The translations under genes were made by a program, and so were the position numbers. The notes under the pieces were generated by a model, which was given only the letters and a program-made list of their open reading frames with translations, was not told the origin of the DNA and searched no databases. A DNA stretch of 64,000 bases. It comes from Dipteris shenzhenensis (lineage: Eukaryota > Polypodiophyta > Polypodiopsida > Gleicheniales). The stretch's first letter is position 1. The number at the start of each line of letters is the position of its first letter. The DNA lies in the NCBI GenBank assembly GCA_047967505.1, contig CM106538.1. The stretch is one strand, 5' to 3'. Below, piece by piece: positions 43,396 through 54,289 of this stretch.

Positions 43396-43937
43396 ATTGT
43401 CCTGAAAAGTTGAAGAGCTATCTTATTTCAAATTTTGATCTTGCATCCAATGGCTTATGGAAACATAAATTGCCCATACCCATTGAGCACGTGTTCGAAA
43501 TGAATGGCATCCATTATGAAGTAAAGAAATCAACAATACCTGGGGCAGGATATGGTCTTTTTGTACATACGAGCATCAAGAAAAAACAAGATTTGATGGT
43601 ATATAATGGTCCAAAGTATGATTATGATACTTGGAGATCTCTCCTCAAGTTTTTCCCAAGGATGAAGACTTATGGAATGTTTGAAGATCCATTCATTGAG
43701 CCATTGACAGATGTGAAATGTATTGTGGGAGATGTATTGTATGGAAACATTGCTGGATATATAAATAGCTCAATGTATTATAAAGAAATAACAAATGTTA
43801 TATTTGTATACATCCCTAAACTACCACCTTGGGCTCAAAAGTCACAAGGAAATTTGAGTGCCCATGGCTACATTACTGTGCAAACCATAAAGGATATATC
43901 GTTCAGAGATGAGCTACTTTGTGAGTATGAATACTAG
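43396..43937 (+). pseudogene. SET-domain exon
   Basis: About 180 codons open. HYEVKKSTIPGAGYGLFV is the SET N-terminal strand with the GxG cofactor loop. GNIAGYINSS occupies the position of the NHxC/INHS motif but lacks the His, and DISFRDELLCEYEY corresponds to GEELxxDY. The region between (YNGPKYDYDTW ... DPFIEPLTDVKCIVGD) is a plausible SET insert. SET proteins transfer methyl groups from S-adenosylmethionine to lysines; with the His missing, activity here is uncertain. The ORF could begin at ATG 43380 or be spliced at 43396. No transposon motif is present. It lies 264 bp after the HAD ORF on the same strand and could be one host gene with it. Confidence 0.65.
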
Positions 43938-44686
43938 TATGGAATTGTTAATGATTATGTTAAACTATGTGGTGCAAAATTGGCTATGTCTCAATGGTTT
44001 TGATTATATTTAGTACAAGAAAGCAATTTAAAAAAAGGTTTTTATCAAGACCATGTCTCTGAGTTTCATGAGCTCTATTGTGATGGAACAGTGTTTTTGA
44101 ACACCACATTTATATGATGGATGTCAAAGCTCTACCATAATCCTATTGCATATGTCAATACTGCAATTTATCAACATAGAAACATATGCATTTGACATTA
44201 ATTTGATACATCTAATGTACCAAATAAAAATTGACAGTTGTTGCAAGTTTAATTTTGTTTTTGAAGACCACATTTATATGATGGATGTCAAAGATCTATA
44301 ACAATCCTATTGCATATATCAATACTGCAATTTAATTTACTCCAATGAATCTTCCTAATGCAACATCTATAAATTGGCTTTTGTTTGTGGTTTCGATGCA
44401 TACGAAACAACAAACATCTTTCTTTCACTAGCAAATCAACAAATGTTTTGGCCATGGAGCCATGTTCACATCTATTAAGGCCTTTTGCCATAGCAACATA
44501 CAGAAGATTTTTGCTTGTGTTTCTAGGAATTGGGAAAGTATTGTGCATGGTCTAGTATCCCCCAACATAATTGAAACTTGGGTCCTCAATGGAGCTAATG
44601 TTTCAATAAAAAACATCAAATTTTACTTTTGAAGTGACTATATTTTATTTCGTGGGAATTGGGATTTTCCCAAATTCTCTAATATA
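43938..44686. other. Non-coding region downstream of the SET exon
   Basis: AT-rich; it could hold 3' UTR or further intron. It contains a 72-bp direct repeat (listed separately). A minus-strand open frame (44288-44548, with MAKGLNRCEHGSMAKTFVDLL) has no recognised motif and overlaps the repeat, so I do not call it a gene. GAATTGGGATTTTCCCAAATTC-like foldback DNA lies near 44656, just before copy A6. Confidence 0.5.
44099..44334. repeat. 72-bp direct repeat pair
   Basis: 44099-44170 and 44263-44334 match at about 66 of 72 positions (CCACATTTATATGATGGATG ... CAATACTGCAATTTA), 164 bp apart. Confidence 0.85.
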
Positions 44687-45208
44687 GTGTTATACACTGA
44701 TGCTGATTGGGCTGGTAGTATTTCTGATAGACGATCTACCAGTGGATATGTGTTCTCTTTTGGGAGTGCTGCAGTCACTTGGAGCAGCAAGAAACAGCCT
44801 ACTATTGCCTTGTCGAGTACAGAGGCTGAGTACAGAGGTGCAGCAATGGTTGCATGTGAGGTAGCTTGGTTGCATAAGCTACTCTATGATATGCATCAGT
44901 CTACGGATGGGCCAGTTGTCATTTATTGTGACAACATGAGCAGTATACACTTGGCAAAGAACCCAGTCTTTCATGCCAGAACAAAGCACATTGAGGTGCA
45001 TTATCACTATGTGCGGGAGAAGGTTTTACTAGGTCTTATTGATCTAGTTTATGTCAGCACAGAGGATCAGGTAGCTGACATATTCACGAAAGCATTGGGC
45101 ACAGAGAAGCTGCGCAAGTTCAGAGACCTGCTTGGTGTGCAGGAATTGGGATTGAGCTCGAGGGGGAGTGTTGAGATATCGAGCTCCACTCGCGATATGC
45201 CAGGGTGA
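44687..45208 (+). pseudogene. Family A RNase H fragment (copy A6)
   Basis: A 174-codon open frame from YTDADWAGSISDRRSTSGYV through SSTEAEYRGAAMVACEVAWL, YCDNMSSIHLAKN and VADIFTKALG to the family terminus inside the LTR. No stop or frameshift is present, so the sequence is young, but gag, protease, integrase and RT are all absent: the copy is 5'-truncated at 44687. Confidence 0.93.
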
Positions 45209-45521
45209 CCATTGTGTATTTATGTCACCGACTTGTTAGCTGGAGATGCGGTTGGTACACCGCTCACGAATAATAGCTGGATGATAGCTATCCCTATCTA
45301 CACTAGTTCGTGGCTCAGTTAGTATGCCACCTTAGTTAGTTGAGTTTGGTTTGAGACCCACATATAGGGTTCTTCTATTTTCTTTGTACATGAGTTCTTT
45401 TGGCTTTCACAACTAAGAAGAGGAAAACTGTTTTCAGCCTCCACCTTTGTGTGTATTCCCCCATTGTGCATGTGAGAAAGCCGCAAGTGAGACTCCTTCC
45501 CTCTCTTCCACAATCTTCACA
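45169..45521 (+). repeat. A6 3' LTR (353 bp)
   Basis: TGTTGAGATATCGAG to CACAATCTTCACA after polypurine tract GAGGGGGAG. Right flank AACTA; the left duplicate is lost. Confidence 0.94.
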
Positions 45522-45951
45522 AACTAGACACAACAATATGAAATGCTTGAGCAACCAAAAGCTGGAGCTTCAAACTCAAAGATCATATGGAAGAGCATGT
45601 GAACTCAAAGGACAATCTCTTGGTCTTGAAACAAAATTCTCTCTCAAATAAAGTAGACCTCTCTGTATCACAAAGTAAGAGAAGACCTAACACCCAAACA
45701 ATGAATCTCTTGAAGAATAGAAGAAGAATTGTCAAATCTCTCTCTCAACGGAAATATCTCAAAGAGAACTTTCAATCTCTCAAGGATGATGAAAATCTTG
45801 AAGACTATTGCTTTCAATGAAATATAAGCTCTTAATGAACTCTGTTAGAAGAAGACTCCCACAATCTCTTAAAAGAGATGAACAAAGATGGAGGATGCCT
45901 CAAGGGAGGGCTTATTTCCTTGACAAGATGCAAGGGATTGGGAGCACCATA
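45522..45951 (-). other. Leader/gag remnant of an unnamed minus-strand LTR element
   Basis: Sequence downstream (in minus orientation) of the PBS at 45952-45964. It is rich in AATCTC and AAGAG words; no gag motif can be read. The assignment rests only on the PBS. Confidence 0.4.
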
Positions 45952-45964
45952 GGCTCTGATACCA
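45952..45964 (-). other. Primer-binding site of the unnamed element
   Basis: GGCTCTGATACCA on the plus strand, an exact inverted initiator-Met PBS, followed directly by TGGTAATGG, which would be the inverted LTR end (...CCATTACCA). Confidence 0.75.
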
Positions 45965-46374
45965 TGGTAATGGAAGTGAGAGAGGGAGAGAGAGAGTAGT
46001 GCACACAAGATTGACTAACCATACACTAATTTGTATTCCATGGAACAAATTGAATTTCATTAATGAATTCCAAATTGAAATCGAAAGAAACCAATTCTAG
46101 AAGGAATTCCAAAGAAACAAATTCCAAAGCAATAATTGAATTCCATTCAGGAAGTGGCCACTTCATCAATGATATCATCAGCCAAGCAAGTGCTAGGTCA
46201 ATGATATCATCAAAGAAGCAATATAGAAGCATAGTATAGTAGATTGGGCAAAATTTGGTCAATGATATCATCAATTGAGCATTTGCTCGATTGATGATAT
46301 CATCGACCAAGAACTCGCTCAGTTGATGATATCATTGATCAATCGATTGATGATTTCATTGACTGAGAAAGTCC
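45965..46374 (-). repeat. LTR of the unnamed element, with 32-bp palindrome array
   Basis: From the PBS outward: GAGAGAGGG-rich, then AATTCC-rich, then five perfect ATGATATCAT palindromes at 46169, 46201, 46262, 46294 and 46326, spaced 32, 61, 32 and 32 bp. The far LTR boundary is not visible; copy A7 begins at 46375 and may have inserted within this LTR. Confidence 0.5.
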
Positions 46375-46974
46375 TGTTGAGATATTTAGCTCCACTCATG
46401 ATATGCCAGGGTGACTGTTGTGCATTTATGTCAACGACTTGTCAGCTACAGATGCGGTTGGTACACTGCCCATGAATAATAGCTGGATGACAACTATCTT
46501 TATGTACTCTAGTTAGTGGCTTAGTTAGTATGCCACCTAGGTTAGCTGAGTTTGGTTTGAGACCCACATATATGGTTCATCTATTCCTTTTGTACTGAGA
46601 GAGAGAGTTCTTTTGGTTTTCACAACTAAGAAGAGGAAAACTATTTTCAGCCTCCACCCCATTGTATATGTGAGAAAGCTACAAGCTCGGGGGGGTCACT
46701 CATCATATGTAACCCTATCACGTGAGTTCAACAGAAGGATATTTTTTATTCCTAAAATTTACAGAAATAAATATACATAAGGGACTATTTAAAATAGTTT
46801 TGGAAAAAATTTACAGATTTGTATAGAAAAGGGGTACATTTTATTAATGAAAAAATTTACAAATAAGGGATTTTAAATATAGGCCTTGAATGCACGTGAT
46901 ATAGAGGGTTTATACATAGTGACCCCCCCGAGGCTACAAGTGAGACTCCTTACCTCTCTCCCACTCTCTTCACA
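46375..46974 (+). repeat. Family A 5' LTR with a MITE inside (copy A7)
   Basis: TGTTGAGATATTTAG to CCCACTCTCTTCACA. Removing the 247-bp MITE and its 8-bp duplicate leaves 345 bp. The LTR is more diverged than those of A4-A6 and lacks about 13 bp near 46660. PBS TGGTATCAGACC follows at 46975 with one base lost. Confidence 0.9.
46686..46932. mobile_element. 247-bp MITE with 8-bp target duplication (hAT-like)
   Basis: Termini CTCGGGGGGGTCACT (46686-46700) and AGTGACCCCCCCGAG (46918-46932) are a perfect 15-bp inverted repeat; weaker similarity continues inward to about 45 bp with TATCACGTG on both sides. Both flanks are GCTACAAG (46678-46685, 46933-46940), and the uninterrupted LTR in other A copies has this octamer once. 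The interior is AT-rich and non-coding. An 8-bp duplication fits hAT (also P or Merlin); the G7 terminus is not the usual hAT end. Confidence 0.9.
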
Positions 46975-47157
46975 TGGTATCAGACCTTGGTTCGTGGTAA
47001 GGAGCTCAAGAAAGCAAACCAAGTTCGTGGTGTCTTGGTAAGAGGATCCGTGTTGCTTTCCTCTTTCGAGTTTGGGAGCAAATCTCTGCAGGTAGCACAG
47101 CCAAAAAGTGCAAGAGTGCATTGTCTTAGATTGGGACGCCCTTCGTGGTGCGGCGAG
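46975..47157 (+). other. A7 PBS and partial leader
   Basis: Matches the A4 leader from the PBS to GGTGCGGCGAG, then stops. No gag follows, so A7 is an LTR plus leader remnant. Confidence 0.85.
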
Positions 47158-48776
47158 GCTTTAATCCCAATGAAAGGGTTGATGCTCAGATTACAAGCCG
47201 ACTCTATCAAAGAGTGATCTTATTAGAAGCACGTCACATAACTCTGTTCGAGCAAATGGTGGATACAGGCTACCTAGAAACTATGAAAAAAACTCGGCAC
47301 TAAGGTAAGGGTCTCCAAATGGGGCCGTAGCTAGGTACAAGTGCAAAGCAATGGAGGTGAGTTAGCTAGTGATAAAAGTGTCTCCAAGCTCTAGTAAGGA
47401 GTCACCAAGCACCAAGTAACTATGTCTTGGAGGTCAAGCAATAGAATGCACATTGCCATGCAGAGAGTTGATGCCAAGAAGAGACTGTGCGCTAAGCAAA
47501 GTTGAAAGCCATAAGTGCAACACAAAAAAGGAGAGTTGGTCACAAAAATAATAAGTTAAATATATAATTAATTTGATTAAAATGCAATAAATTAACAAGA
47601 GTGATATTGGAAATCAAAGGGAAAGGAGGAATAAAATTGAAAATTAATATAGGGATACTAAAAAAGGTCTGAGTTAGGTAGCAATAAAGGGGAGTGAGGG
47701 GGCAATAAAAATCTACACCATCATAAGCTGCCCCACAATAAGGCTTTAAAAATGCAAACAGGGGGGTTTTAACTCAAGAGTGTATGTAATTGTGAGGTAA
47801 GGGATGTGTGTGTGTGTGTAAAATAAATGGGTAAGTGTGTATGTGTATGTATAAGTGTGGGAAGGTGGGGGGAAAATAAAAAATACCTAATAAATTATTA
47901 GGAAATGCAGCACACAACTTCAACAAAAATGAAGACTCAAGACTAGTTAACACAGACTGTTCTGAAGGTTGCCGCATAGCTCTAGATCCAGAATAAATAG
48001 TGGAGGAAAAGCCAAGGACATCAAACAAGGACACACAAGAAACCAGGAGTCACAGTAGCGTAAGGGAAGTGTCTTGAGAACAAAAGAGGCCATAAGGAAA
48101 GGGTCACAAAAAGGCTTCCACAGCAACATAGAGGAGCAAGGCCAATAATAGGTCAATGTAAGCATCTACATAAGCTCCTCAGAGAACATGTGAACCTACG
48201 TGAGAGAGGTGCAATAAGAGAAGTTTATGACCAACTGTAAGGAGGTAGCTTGCAAGGAGGTACACACGGAGTACAAGAAGAGCCAATAAATGTGTGCACT
48301 AAAGCAAATAAGAGAATCAGAAGATAGCTAGAGTTTGGAGGTAGCAGTGAGAATTTGTTTAGTAGTGTGTAGAGGGTGTCCGAGAAGAAGGTGAAGCACC
48401 TGATTGAAAATCATGGCTATGAGGTAAATGAGCCAAGTTATAAGGAAAGATACACTGAGGATAACGGGACATAAAGATGGTAGTAAAAGATATAGAAGGG
48501 GGAGGTATTATAACATCCAAGAAAGAAGTGAAGGTTATGTAAGGGATCATCATGTAGGTAGAATTACAAGGGTTGACACGGAATTTTTTGGCAGTTAGGT
48601 TAGGTTTTTATAATACGTGTGCAAGTGGAAAGTGTTAAAAGTGTGTGTGTGTGTGTGTGTGTGGTTTTGGGGTTAGAGTCAAAGAGATGTGTGAATGTGC
48701 ATGTGAATTGTCTTTGAGAAAAATGTGTGTGTGTGTGTGTGTGTCCCACCCCCAACCCAGAGGTAAGACCACATAC
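47158..48776. other. Unassigned 1.6 kb between A7 and A8
   Basis: No coding frame above noise and no recognised repeat. (GT)n tracts are at 47807-47820, 48643-48662 and 48724-48744. Minus-strand frames here are CA-repeat translations and are not genes. Confidence 0.55.
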
Positions 48777-48907
48777 TAAGAGAGTTCTTTTGGCTTTCAC
48801 AACTAAGAAGAGGAAAACTGCTTTCACCCTCCACCTTTGTGTATATTCCCCCATTGTGTATGTGAGAAAGCCGCAAGTGAGACTCCTTCCTTGTCTCCCA
48901 CTCTACA
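48777..48907 (+). repeat. Family A LTR, 3' third only (copy A8)
   Basis: Starts within the LTR at AGAGAGTTCTTTTGGC and ends CCCACTCTACA; PBS TGGTATCAGAGCT follows at 48908-48920. Confidence 0.88.
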
Positions 48908-49387
48908 TGGTATCAGAGCTCGATTCGTGGTAAGGAGCTCAAGAAAGCAAACCAAGTTCGTGGTGTCCTAGTAAGAGGATCAGTGTTGCTTTCCTTTTTT
49001 TTTGAGTTTGGGAGCAAATCTCTACAGGTAGCACAACCAAAAAGTGCAAGAGTGCACTATCTCAAATTGGGACACCCTTCGCAGTGTGGCGAGAGGGCAG
49101 TTTTGGGGCCCATTTTGGTGCCGGAAGTTTTCTGCAGGCACTCAGGAAAGTGCCCTATTTTTGCTCTGCAACCACTGTTCAGTAGGTCAGTGAAAAGTTA
49201 TTGCATCGTATGCCTATGCACAGAGATATTGGGAGTGATAGAATCATTCTTATTGCTCTTGATGCATAATCGTTACTAAGAAGTGACTGTGTGGTCAAAT
49301 ACCACTTTCGTCAGTTTTGTAAATTTGCCCTTGTGAGGTAGAAGTTGTGTTTTTTTGCAGTGACAGAATATTTTGCAGTGTTCTATA

Positions 49388-52300
49388 ATGGTGTCTGATG
49401 CTCTTTCATAGATTGTCACTGAAAAGCTTGACAAGAACAACTTCCAAGCATGGAAGTTTAGAATGACAAATTTCCTTAAGGGAAAATGCTATTGGGAGTT
49501 CATTACTAGAGTTGAACAAGAACCAGTTATTCCTAATGTTCCCAATCAATAGGAGTTGCAGGTATTTAAAGGCTAGAATAAGAGAGCCAGAAAAGTTATG
49601 TACTGGCTATCTATCAATATTTCAAATTCTATGATTGTGCATATTCAGAATGCAAGCACGCCGAAGTAGGCGTGGGATACTTTGACAAAAATGTATAGCA
49701 CAAATACACAAGCCAGGAAAATGCAGCTCAAGTAGGAGTTGCATAATGTGCAGAGAGAAAATATGAGCATCAATGACTACCACATGAAGGTGAAGAACAT
49801 TGCAGATGCACTTGCTTCTATTGGGTCACCAGCGGAAGATGATGATTTAGTTTCTATGACCTTGAATGGTCTAGGAAAGGATTATGCACAATTTTGGACA
49901 TCCATTGCCGTCCGTGAGAATTTTGCTGATTTTGAGGAGTTGATTGCTCTTTTAATTTCTGAAGAGCAAATAAATGGTGGTGCATCTTCTTTAGGAGGAA
50001 CTTCAAAAGAAGCTGTCTTCTACTCAAATGCTAGAAGAGGTAGGGGCAGAGGTAGAGCAGGCCGATTTTGAGGCCATGGTAGAAATCAAAATATGCAGCA
50101 AATTCAAGAAAACCAGTCCTATGGAGGAGGACGTGGTAACTTTAGAGGCAGGGGGAGCCAAAGAGGTCGTGGTGGATGGTAGAGAGGCCAAAATGCAAAC
50201 AACAATGTTGAATGCTACTACTGTGGTAAAATGGGTCATATGGTTAAAGACTGCTATAAAAAGTAAAATGACATCATGAGTGGAAAATTGCATGCATCGT
50301 CTAGTAGACAGGGTGATGACAAAAATGAGCATCTGTTTTTGGTGTAGCACATGACCAATCTGTGACAAGTGCAAAAGAAAGCAATGATGTGTGGTATGTT
50401 GACTCAGGTGCATCAAACCACATGACAGGTCATGCAGAATGGATGCAAGATGCAAGGAAAATGAAAAGACCATGATTTGTGGAGACTAGTCATGATACTG
50501 CATATCCTATTGTGCAGATTGGTAAAATTCCTTTGTCTATGCAGGATGGAAAAAAGAAATACCCGCCTAATGTATTTCATGTCTCGGATATCACCAAGAA
50601 CCTGGTTTTTATTGGTCAAATGGTTGAGCAGGGCTTGCAGGTCAGATTTAATCCTCATGGATGCTTTGTTGAGGATATCAAAAATAAAGGTCGCTTGATA
50701 TCAAAAGGGAAGAGGAAGGGCATGATGTTTACGTTGGATGCAGACATGCCCGAATTGAGTGTAGCAATCTTTGCACATGGGACCAATGTAGTTGCAGATA
50801 TTGATATCTGGCATAAATGCATTGGTCATGTTAATGTACATCGACTTAAATTAATGGAGGCCCAAAATATTATTGCAGGATTGCCTAAGTTCAAGGTTGC
50901 AGAAATGCATAAGGGATGTGAAGCCTGTCAATTTGGAAAACACACAAGGAAACCATTTCCTAGACATGTTCAAGAGAGTAAGAGGCCATTGGAATTAATC
51001 CACTGTGATGTGTGGACTACTAAAGCTGCATCTATTGGAGGCTATCATTATTTTTCACTTTTATTGATGACTACAATAGAAAAGTTTGGGGGTATTTTAT
51101 GAAAAAGAAAAGTGAAGTGTTTGGGCATTTCAAAGATTTTAAAGCTATGGTTGAAAAAGAAACACGCTTACAAATAAAATTCCTAAGGTCAAATGGAGGG
51201 GGAGAGTACCTCTTAAATGAGCTTGCAAGTTTCCTGCAGGAGCATGGCATAAAGCAACAATATTCATGCAGTCGTACCCCATAGCAAAATGGACTTGCAG
51301 AAAGGAAAAACATGCATATTGGAGAGGTATCTCGCACCATTCTCAACAAAAAATACCTGCCATATTATTATTGGGCTGAAGCAGTTGCTACAACAGTCTA
51401 CATAATGAATAGGACTCCCACTGCAGCAATACATGGCAATGTAGATAGTGGTATGCAAGTATCATGAAAAGGAAAAAAGAAAGTAGATTAGCCCATGGTT
51501 GATGTGAATGCAGGTCACTCTTATGTGGATGGTGAATCCAGTGGCTGACAATAGAGCCTTGATGATGAGTTAAGTATTCCTTCTGTTGTTACACTTGGAG
51601 TAAGGAAGACAAGGGATGTTTTGAGAGCACCTGGTAGTGAGCCTATTTTGTGTAGGTCTACCAGAGCTAGGTATTCTATGGATAGGCTAAAATATGATGG
51701 ATTTACAGCCATTCACTATGCCTATATGGTCAAAGTGATACATAAACTAGAACCCACTTCTTTTGAGCAAGCCATGGGAAAAAAAAAAAGGATGAAGAAA
51801 TGGATGCCTTGGAGCAAATGCTACATGGGAATTGGTGCCTTTGCCTAAAGACAAGAATGCAATTGGTTGCAAGTGGGTTTAAAGGTGAAGCACAATATGC
51901 AGATGATTCTGTGAACAGATACAAGGCAAGATTAGTTGTCAAGGGGTATGCACAAACATATGGCATTGATTATGAAGAAACATTTAGTCCGGTTGCAAGG
52001 ATGGCAACCGTAAGAGCAGTCATTGCTATGCTGGCATCAAGGGATGGTCTTTACATCAGATGGATGTAAAGAATGCTTTCTTGCATGGTGATTTGCAAGA
52101 AGAGGTCTATATGAAGTAGCCACTAGGTTATGTTCATGCTATTATCCTGAGTTTGTTTGCAAGTTAAAGAAAGCCTTGTATGGCTTGAAGCAAGCATCCA
52201 GAGCATGGTCTGACAAGATAGGATAGTATCTTGTCACTATTGACTTTCAAATTTCCAAGGCAGATTTCTCACTTTGAGAAAAATAGAGAAAGGCATTATG

Positions 52301-52519
52301 CTACTTGTCATTTATGTTGATAATTTGATCATCACAGGTGATAGTGATGAAGATATCCTTCATGTGAAAATGCTATTGAAGTAGAAGTGCGAGATGAAGG
52401 ATTTGGGAGAGCTGCATTACTTCTTCGACATTGAGGTGATTAGATCCACAAGTGGGATATGGCTCTTGCAGAGGCAGTATGGATTGGACATGTTGTCCAA
52501 ATATGGGATGATAGGCTAT
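49388..52519 (+). pseudogene. Family A gag-pol, heavily decayed (copy A8)
   Basis: Recognisable gag (ATGGTGTCTGATGC start, SINDYHMKVK), knuckle CYYCGKMGHMVKDC (50212), protease WYVDSGASNHMTGH (50392), integrase, and RT with the YVDD motif decayed to YVDN (52310). About ten premature stops are CAG to TAG or TAA at positions that are CAG in A4. The third base-level event is an internal deletion at about 51437 that removes integrase C-terminus to linker. The copy ends at 52519 after the codons for GYK, the same point where A1 ends, and runs straight into family E. Confidence 0.9.
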
Positions 52520-53562
52520 AAGAGGAAGAAGAGCCTGCGGAACCACAATGGCAACGGCCATTCCCGAAGTGGGTAAAGTAACTTTTGGATAGTAGAGAAC
52601 CTCCAACCATTGAGGAGGAACCACACTGCTGGTCCAAGAGATTAGAGGAGCAAAGAAGGGCGCAGGAACACTTGGTCAACTTTGCTTTGATGACAGAGGT
52701 GATCCGTGTTGATGAACCCAAGTGTCTTGAAGAGGCACAGGGAGATGATAGGTGGATGGAGGCTATGCAGTCAGAGTATGGCTCCATTATGAAGAACAAC
52801 ACTTGGGACCTTGTGGATCAACCACCAAAATGCAAGGTAATCAGCACCAAGTGGGTGTACAAAACCAAGTACAAGTCCAAAGGCACATTGGATAAGTACA
52901 AGGCTCGGCTCGTGGTAAAATGATTCGCATAGGTACATGGTTTTGATTATCAAGATACTTTTGCTCCCATAGCTTGACTAACCACAATTCGCAGTGTTTT
53001 GGCTTTAGCATCCTAGGGAAGTTGGCCTGTGTTTCAGAGGGATGTAAAATCCACCTTTCTGAATGGAGATCTCAAGGAGGAGGTATACGTGGAACAACCA
53101 CTAGGTTTTGTGATCCCCGGTTCAGAAGGTAAAGTCTATAAACTGAAGAAGGCACTTTATGGGCTGAAATAGGCCCCACGAGCATGGTACTAGGGGATTG
53201 ATGCCTACTTTCTACAAAACGGGTTCAAGAGGAGCCCATCTCATGCAAATTTGTATATCTTCAGAGAAGGAGGCAAGTGTATGATCGTGGTCCTTTATGT
53301 GGATGACCTTGTCATAACATGGAACCATGAAGAGAAGATCTCGCATACAAAGCATTTGCTAGGAAGAGAGTTTGAAATGATAGACCTCAGATTGATGCAT
53401 TTCTATTTGGGAATTGAAGTTTGGCAAGAGCCAAAACAGATCTTCATCTCATAGCTGAAGTATGCTGGAGAGATACTAAAGGCATTTGACATGGCTGAGT
53501 GCAAATAGTTGGCACCCCTATGGAGGTTGATGTGAAGCTCTCATCTTCATCGACTTGGCATT
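52520..53562 (+). pseudogene. Copia family E linker-RT fragment
   Basis: A different copia lineage. Linker (PECWSKRLEEQ-like, read PHCWSKRLEEQRRAQEH), RT start WMEAMQSEYGSIMKNNTW, KWVYKTKYKSKGTLDKYKAR, then [44 protein letters not shown] (53300) and LRLMHFYLGIEV. Stops at 52921, 52933, 52976, 53014, 53167, 53191 and 53452 show long decay. It ends at the G LTR start (53563). Confidence 0.88.
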
Positions 53563-53604
53563 TGTTGACTCTGTGCCAACATGAACTTATGTAGAAAGAG
53601 AATG

Positions 53605-53945
53605 TGATACAACTTTGTGTGACAACTTTGTGATACAACTTTGTGATACAACTTTGTGTTACAACTTTGTGTTACAACTTTGTGATACAACTTTGTGCTA
53701 CAACTTTGTGATACAACTTTGTGTTACAACTTCTACATACGACTTCTACATGTAGAAAGAGAATGTGTTACAACTTCTACATGTAGAAAGAGAATGTGTT
53801 ACAACTTTGTGATACAACTTTGTGTTACAACTTCTACATACAACTTCAACTTTGTGTTACAACTTTATGATATAACTTTGTGTTACGACTTTGTGTTACA
53901 ACTTTGTGATACAACTTTGTGTTACAACTTTGTATTACACTTCCT
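53605..53945. repeat. ACAACTTTGTG minisatellite
   Basis: About 15 units of the 15-mer ACAACTTTGTGATAC or ACAACTTTGTGTTAC, interrupted three times by ACTTCTACATGTAGAAAG-type palindromic units. Confidence 0.9.
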
Positions 53946-53974
53946 ACATGTAGAGAGAGAAGCTCTTCAACTTG

Positions 53975-53982
53975 TATAAATA
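53975..53982 (+). promoter_or_regulatory. TATA box candidate in G LTR
   Basis: TATAAATA, conserved in position with TATATATA in the inverted copy (6061-6068), so it is likely the LTR promoter. Confidence 0.5.
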
Positions 53983-54289
53983 CCCCATAATGGAATGAAG
54001 CCCACACTCTTTGGGGCATTGTGTTGAGTCTACTTCGGTATTCCAAGCATTTATCTCAAGTGTCCATGCTTCCTTGCACTCCACATCCAAAAGAATGTCC
54101 TAACCTTGCAACTCCTCCTCTGCTCTCCTCCAACCTTGCAACCCATCCTCTCCCTCTCCTCCTCCCTCCTCCTCCTCCCTCCTCTCTCTTCTTTTCCCCA
54201 TGCTCTTACACCTTCTTCCTCTCCCACTCCTATGCTTCCCCTAAACCCTTTGTTCCTCAACCCTTAAACTCCATGATCTACGAGGGACA

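Noticed and set aside
41831-43937. Giant-virus or bacterial origin of the HAD and SET ORFs
   Set aside because: Intron-like AT-rich gaps with CAG acceptors and plant-style FCP1 motifs favour a plant gene; nothing viral lies next to it.
46169-46362. CRISPR-like spaced repeats
   Set aside because: Only a 10-bp palindrome is conserved, spacing sequences are related to each other, and the context is a plant LTR.
48600-48876. Minus-strand ORFs with poly-Thr-His
   Set aside because: They translate (GT)n microsatellites and the reverse of a family A LTR.
46375-52519. A7 and A8 as one element
   Set aside because: Both contain LTR end, PBS and leader, so they are two separate copies separated by 1.6 kb of other DNA.
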